A DNA stretch of 6,852 nt from Phycisphaerales bacterium. Lineage in GTDB: Bacteria > Planctomycetota > Phycisphaerae > Phycisphaerales > SM1A02. The DNA is taken from the NCBI GenBank assembly GCA_007127615.1, contig SKZB01000336.1, forward strand, positions 1 through 6,852, read 5' to 3'. The position numbers and the translations under genes are program-made. Shown here piece by piece: positions 1-6,100 of this stretch. A model generated the notes under the pieces. That model searched no databases. It saw only the letters and a program-made list of their open reading frames with translations, and was not told the origin of the DNA. Position 1 is the stretch's first letter. Every line of letters starts with the position of its first letter.

Positions 1-114
1 CTTCAGCAGCCGCGCGAGGTCGTCGTCCGCGCCGATCGCCAGACCAACGCCCTCATCGTCGATGCGCCGCTGCAGCGCATGAGCGGTTTCGAGCAGCTCG
101 TCGAACAGCTCGAC
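1..114 (+). repeat. Secretin N-domain module M0 (C-terminal half only)
   Basis: Residues 1-38. The window opens inside this module. The hallmark strand VRADRQTNALIVDAP (9-23) and closing helix FEQLVEQLD (30-38) are present; the first strand and helix lie upstream. This shows that the array extends beyond the left edge. Confidence 0.88.
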
Positions 115-3100
115 CGGCAGCAGATCATGGAGGAGACCGAGGTTCGCACCTACGCGATCAAGCACGCGGATCTCAACCAGGTTCGCGCGGCGCTGCAGGA
201 ACTGGCGCGGGCGGGAACGCTCTCCGAAGCCGGCCGGGAGCACCGTGTCGCCATCACCATCACCGCGGAGCCGATGAGCCGGCGGCTGATCGTCTCGGGT
301 CCGGCGGACATCTTCTCGCGCGTGGAAAGTGTGATCGATGAACTGGACGCCCGCCGGGCCGGTCCGGAAAGCACGCTGCGTTTCTTCCGGCTCGAACACG
401 CCCGCGCGGAGACGATCGCCGACATGCTCCGCGAGGTTCTGCTCTCGCGGCTGACCGAAGAGATCACCGAAGCGGGGATCGACGTCCGCCAGCTCATCAA
501 CGTGACGGCGGACCGCAAGACGAACCTGATCATTCTCTCCGCGCCGCGCTCGGTGATGCCGATCGCCGAAGAGCTGATCGAGCAACTGGACGATTCCAGC
601 GTTTCGCTGGCCGATCCGGTCGTGCGGGTGCGGCCCCTGACCTTCGCCGATGCCCGCGAGGTCAGCCGGTCACTGGAGCAGGCGACCCGCACCCTCATCA
701 GCGAGACGACGAACGAACCGATGGAGGTGCGCATCACCGCCGCCGGCGGCTCGAACGCCCTGATTCTGGTCGGCCTCGAACCGGATCTGAAGGCGGTGGA
801 AGCGTTGATCGAACCGCTCGACGCCCGCCCCGCACTGGACGCGATTGACGCCCGGACGTTTCCGCTCGAGTTCGCCGATGCCGGCACGATCGCCCCGATC
901 GTTCAGCGTTTGCTGACCGATCAGCAGGAGATGGATCCGCGCATCATGATCGAGCGCATCCGGCGAACCCGCGGCCAGGTCGATCTGACGCCCCGGATCC
1001 GGGTCGAGACCGACGAGCGCACGAACAGTCTCATCATCTCCGCCCCCCAGCAGACCGTCGCCTTGGCGGAGACGTTGATCACCCAGCTCGACCGGCCGGA
1101 CGAGGCGGCCGAGCGGACGTTCCAGACTTTCACACCTCGTCACAGTGATCCCTCGGCGCTCGCCGCATCGGTTCGCCGGGTCATCGACGCCACCCGCTCG
1201 GAAGGCCGCCGCGCCAAAGTCGAATTGATTCCGGAAGCGCGCTCCGGCGCGATCGTCGTCATCGGCCCCGAGTCCGAATCGGCGCGCACGCTCGCGCTGC
1301 TGGAAGAATGGGACGAGGAAGCGATCACGCCGCCGCAGATGGACTTCCGCATCGTCGTTCTGGAACACGCCGAGCCGCGGATCGTGGCCGAGACGGTCGG
1401 GCCGCTGCTGCGCGATCAGGCCCGCTGGCCGGAATCACTCCGCGCGACGTTGCGGGCGGGCGTGGCGGTCAGCCAGCCGAGCGTGACCGCGGACGATGCG
1501 GCCAGCCGCGTGCTGCTCAGCGCACCACAGGAACTCATGCCGCTGGCGATGCGTCTGATCGACGATCTCGATCAGACGCGCCCGGATGAAGCCGCGCTGG
1601 ACGTGCGCATTTTTACCCTGCAGCAGGCGGACGCCGAACGCGTGGCCTCGGCGGTGCAAAGCGCGATGAACGCCCGGCGGGCCGATCGGCCGCGTGGGGC
1701 GCGCATCTCGATCAACGCCGAGCCGTCCACCAACGCGTTGATCGTCACCGCCGCGCCGGACCATCTCGAGGAAGTGGCCTCGCTGGTCGAATCGCTGGAT
1801 CGCGGCCTGGCCGCGGATCAGCTCCAGGTGCGCACCGTTTTTCTCCGGCACGCCCGCGCCGATCAGGTGGCGCCGATCGTGCGCGAACTGCTCGCCGGCG
1901 AAGAGATTCCGATCTGGATCCGCTACGACGCGCTCCGTCAGCGGAGAGAGTTGCCCGCGACCGGGCCCGATGTTCGCGTTTCCGCCGACTCGCGGCTGAA
2001 CGCGGTTATCATCTCCGCTCCGCCGAGCGCGCTGAACATCGCCGAGGAAATGGTCACGCAGCTCGATGTCGATCCGGCGTCGATCGATGGCAAACCCGCC
2101 CGTTCGGTGCGCGTGCTGACCGTTGAGAATGCCGACGCCTCGGAGCTGGCGACGAATCTGACCGCGATGTTCAGCGCGGATGATTCGACGGAAACCCCGC
2201 CGACCATCCGCGTGGATGCGGCGAGCAACTCGCTGCTCGTGCGGGCGACCGCCGGGCAGTTCGCCGCGATCGAGGAGATCGCGACGTCGCTCGACCGGGC
2301 GACGATCGCGACCAGTCGCCAGATGCAGATGATCCGGATCGATCCCGATCGCGCTTCGGCGCGGGAGGTCGCCGAAGCGCTCCGGCGGTTGCTCGATCGA
2401 TCCGGCGGCAGCACCGTCGAGGTGATCTCCATCGATGAGCTGCGCGAGCGGCAGCCGCAACGCGATCGCTCCCGTGATTCACGTGATTCATCCATGCGGA
2501 CGCCGCGTGAAGAGGCAGTCGCGGAATCCGAACTGCAGGTTCCGGCGCACGCGCGAATGATCCGCCGAATGGCGACCGCGTTGACCATCGCGGCGCTGGT
2601 CATCCCCGACGATGATGGTTTGAGCTGGGCGCAGATTTTCGGGGTGTCTCAAAGCGATGAGACGGAAACCGATGCGGAGGACGCGGGGGCGGAAACGCCC
2701 GAAGAAGATGCCGCGGAGCAGGAAGACGCGGAGCAGGAAGACACTGAGATGGCCGCGATGCTCGAAGAGCTCGAAGAGCTCGAAGCCATGGCCGCGCGGG
2801 ATGAGGCGGTTGCCGCGTCCGGGAAAGATGAGAACGGCGAATTCTCCCGGGAACTCATCGATGCGATCGCGTCGGGGGCGGAGATCACGATCGCGGTCGA
2901 TGAAGCGACGAACAGTCTCATCGTCCTCGGCTCACCCCGGGCGGTCGAGCGGCTCTCCCGGCTGGCGGGGGAGATCGAGTCGCAGCTTCCCGCCGCGCCG
3001 AGTCAGATCCGCTACATCGCGCTGCCGGAGTCGATCAATCCGGCGGATCTTTCGCGGCTGATCAACCAGACGCTGGCGCAGATGACCCCGCCGGGCGGCG

Positions 3101-6100
3101 ACCGGGGCGATTACCGCCGCCGCGTCTCGGTGATTCCCGATCAGACCGCCGGGGCGTTGATCGTCGCGGCCAGCGACCGTGATTTCGAAGCGGTCGGTGA
3201 GTTGATCGCCGCCCTCTCCCAGCCGGCCGGGACGGAGCAGATGGTCGTCAAGGTCTATCCGCTGGAAACGATCACCGCCGAGCGGGCGGCGGGCAGCGTG
3301 CGCGATCTGATCACGCCGGACGGCGCTTTTCCGCAGCCGCGACAGCGCGGCCGCCAGGCGCAGCGCATGCGCAACCTCGCGATCACGCTGATGATCGATG
3401 AGCAGAGAATCGAAGCGGTCTTTGATCCGGACCGGATCCGGGTGACGCCCGACGCCGCCGCCAACGCCCTGATCGTGATGGGGCCGGCCGAAGCGATCGC
3501 GTTTGTCGATCAGTTCATCGAGATGATCGATCAGTCGCCGCAGCGGGCGCAGTCGACGCTGAAGATGTTCGCCCTCGATCACGCCCCGGCCAGCGAGATG
3601 CGGAACACGCTGCGGAACCTCTTCCAGGCCCGCTTTCGCGCGATGCAGTCGCGGCTCGGCCCCGGCGCGATGATGCCGGAGTTTTCGATCGATCAGCGCA
3701 CGAACACGCTGATCGTCACCGCCTCGCCCGAGGCGATGACGGAAGTGGAAGAGCTGCTGCGCAAGCTCGATCAGCCGCTGGGCGAAGAGGTGTTTCCCCT
3801 GCGGACGGTCGAACTGGAAACGGCCGAACCGCAGCGGGCGGCGCAGATTCTCGATCAGACCGTGCTCGCCGCCGACCAGCGCCGCCGGTCCGAGACGACG
3901 ATCGTGCCGGATAACAATTCCGGCGTGCTGCTGATTCGCGCTTCGGCGGAGATCAACGCCGAGATCGATCGCGTGCTGGCGGAGATCGACCGTGACGCCG
4001 TGCGCGAGTTTGAAGTCCGCACGATCACCCTCGAACGCGCCAATGCCTCGGCGGTGGCGGATGCGGTGCAGCGCTTCTACGACGACCGGGCGCGGATCGC
4101 CTCGGCCGGACGCGGCCGGCGCGATCAGTCGCGCCGGATTTCCATTATCGGCGACGAGGCGAGCCGCACCCTCCTCGTCGCCGCCTCGGACCGGGACTTT
4201 GAGAAGATCGAGGAGCTCATCGAGCAGTTCGACTCTCCGCAGGCCACGCAGTCTCTGACGTTCCGCGTCTTCGAGCTTCAGCACGCGCGGGCAACCGATA
4301 TCCGCGACACCGTGCAGGGATTGATCAACGATCTGATGTGGAATCAGCCGGGGATGTGGTTGTGGCCCCCGCAGCAGCGCGGCCAGCAGCGTGACCGCGG
4401 CTCGCTGGCGGTCCGGGCCGATTCACGTCTGAATTCGCTGATCGTGACCGGCGAAGGCGATCGCTTCGAGCTCGTGGAGCCGCTGATCGAGATGCTCGAC
4501 GCCCCGGCGGCGGCCCACGCCGAACGCATCGTTCGGATCTACCGGGTGCAGCACGCCCGCGCGCAACTGGTCGCGGAAGTGCTCGAGGAAGCATTCGTAC
4601 CCGACCGGCCGTGGTGGCAGCCGGCCGATCCGAGCGACCCGCGCATCCGTTACGACGATCCGACGAAGGCGATCATCGTCGCCGCCTCGGCGCGGGAACA
4701 CCGCGAGATCGCCGAGCTCATCGAATCGATTGACGATGAAGTTACGCCGCGCGATCACGAGACGCGGGTGGTCGGCGTTGAGTTCGCCCGCGCGCCGGAG
4801 CTGGCGCAGACGCTGCGGACCTTTCTGAACGATCGGGCCCGGGCGATCGACGCGCCGGCGCCGACCGCGACGATCCTTTCCAGCGCCTCGGCCAATGCCC
4901 TGGTCATCTCCGCCGATAACGAGACGTTCACCCTGATTGAAGACCTGATCGATCGGCTGGACACCTCCGAAGTGACCGGTGACCGGTCGATCGAGATCAT
5001 CGCGCTCCGCGATGCCGAAGCCCGCGACATCGCCCGAATCGTGCGCGAACAGTTCAGCCGGCGCGGCGACCTGCCCGGCGTGACCGTCACGCCCGATGCC
5101 CGCACCAACTCGCTGATCGTCAGCGCCCCCAAGCAGTTGACGGGCCAGGTGGCCGCCCTGATCGATCGGCTCGACACGCCCTCGGCCAGCGATGAAACGA
5201 TCATCCGCACCTACGCGCTGGAAGGCGCGCGGGCGGAAGAGGCCCAGCGACTGCTCGCCCAGACCCTGCAACTGGACAATCGCGGCCGGGCGGAGGGGAT
5301 CACCATTCGGCTCGAAGAAGCCGAGCTTGAACCGGTCGAGATCACGGCGCGGATCGTCGCCGACCGTCGTTCCAATTCGCTCATCGTCACCGCGACCGAG
5401 CCGTCGTTCCCGGTCATCGAATACCTCATCCGGCAGATCGACGATGTGCCCTCGGTCAGCCCGGTCGATTACCGCATCATTCGTCTTGAGCACGCGATGG
5501 CGAGCGATGTCAGCTTCACGCTCCGCCAGTTGGTTCGGGCCACGGAACGCGATGAACCCTCGCCGCGCATCGATTACCTTCGCGCGGAGAATCAACTCGT
5601 GATCGCCGCGACAAGCGAGCAGTTCAAGCAGATCGACCGCATACTTGAAGAAATCGACGTGCCGGCGGATCGCGAGCGCAAGACACGCTTCGTGCCGCTG
5701 GAATTCGCCGAGGCGCAGCAGGTGCAGGAGGCGTTGTCGGTGTTTTACGGTCCCGGCGCGTTCGATGCGGATACGCCGGCCAAACGAAACGTGCGCATCG
5801 TGGCGGATCCCGCGACCAACTCGCTGGTGATCAGCGCGGACGAAACGGAATGGGAGGGGATTCAATCTCTGCTGTCGGAGCTCGACAGTGAGGAATACGA
5901 CTCGTCTCTTCAGCTTCGCGTCCTGCCGCTGACCTACGCCGATGCTTCTTCGGTCGCGCGGGCGATCAACGAAGCATTTCAGGGGACGATCGAGCGCCGG
6001 CCCGGCGTCGATCGGGCTCGTCCGCAGCGCGGTCAGCGCGATCAGCCGGATGACCCCCGCGCGGTGGAGCCCCCGGCGCTGCTGGTGGAGTCGCAGGAGT

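Larger units (their letters stand above)
2455..2871 (+). other. In-frame insertion in M10: basic start, hydrophobic stretch, acidic tract
   Basis: Residues 819-957. It begins with an Arg/Ser/Asp-rich stretch (RDRSRDSRDSS, 821-831). A short hydrophobic run with two arginines before it follows (MIRRMATALTIAALVIP, 853-869), then LSWAQIF (874-880). After that comes an acidic tract in which 22 of 45 residues (886-930) are Asp or Glu, ending in the Leu-Glu repeat LEELEELEAM. The acidic part is probably disordered or a single charged helix. None of it resembles the module consensus. It could be a flexible spacer, a binding site for basic or metal ligands, or the remains of an inserted coding segment; function unknown. 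Confidence 0.75.
2314..2988 (+). repeat. Secretin N-domain module M10, split by an insertion
   Basis: Residues 772-996. The first half is residues 772-818 (MQMIRIDPDRASAREVAEAL, then STVEVISIDELRERQ). The second half is residues 958-996, with the consensus hallmark IAVDEATNSLIVLGSP and helix VERLSRLAGEIESQL. About 139 residues of unrelated character sit between the halves, at the variable loop. Without them the module would be about 86 residues, like M4, M8 and M20. The closing L-D is lost. Confidence 0.82.

Noticed and set aside
1308..1589. Other + strand frames such as 1308-1589, 2657-3061, 5192-5602 and 6099-6518
   Set aside because: They lie fully within the frame 1 gene, have Arg/Ser/Pro-rich low-complexity translations typical of shifted high-GC reading, and match no protein pattern I know.
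2557..2571. A second gene starting at the ATG at 2557, splitting the region into two proteins
   Set aside because: The upstream frame runs through without a stop, there is no Shine-Dalgarno-like sequence before the ATG, and M10 is completed on the far side. One continuous gene is the simpler reading; the signal-peptide-like look is kept as a low-confidence finding.
2462..4464. Four copies of the palindrome gcgatcgc (2462, 2863, 3493, 4457), like the cyanobacterial HIP1 element
   Set aside because: Each is explained by ordinary coding (Arg-Asp-Arg, Ala-Ile-Ala or Gly-Asp-Arg codons) in a protein rich in Ile, Asp, Ala and Arg. Other gatc sites are equally common, and nothing else suggests a cyanobacterium.
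4423..5865. Long open frames on the minus strand, including 2932-4284 and 4423-5865
   Set aside because: They are mirrors of the + strand array. The codons for L-I-V-S-A-P read backwards as G-A-D-D-Q-R, so these frames show a periodic G-G-D-D-Q-R-V pattern in step with the modules. High GC and few TTA, CTA or TCA codons in the real gene keep the antisense frame open. No ribosome binding site or known domain was seen.
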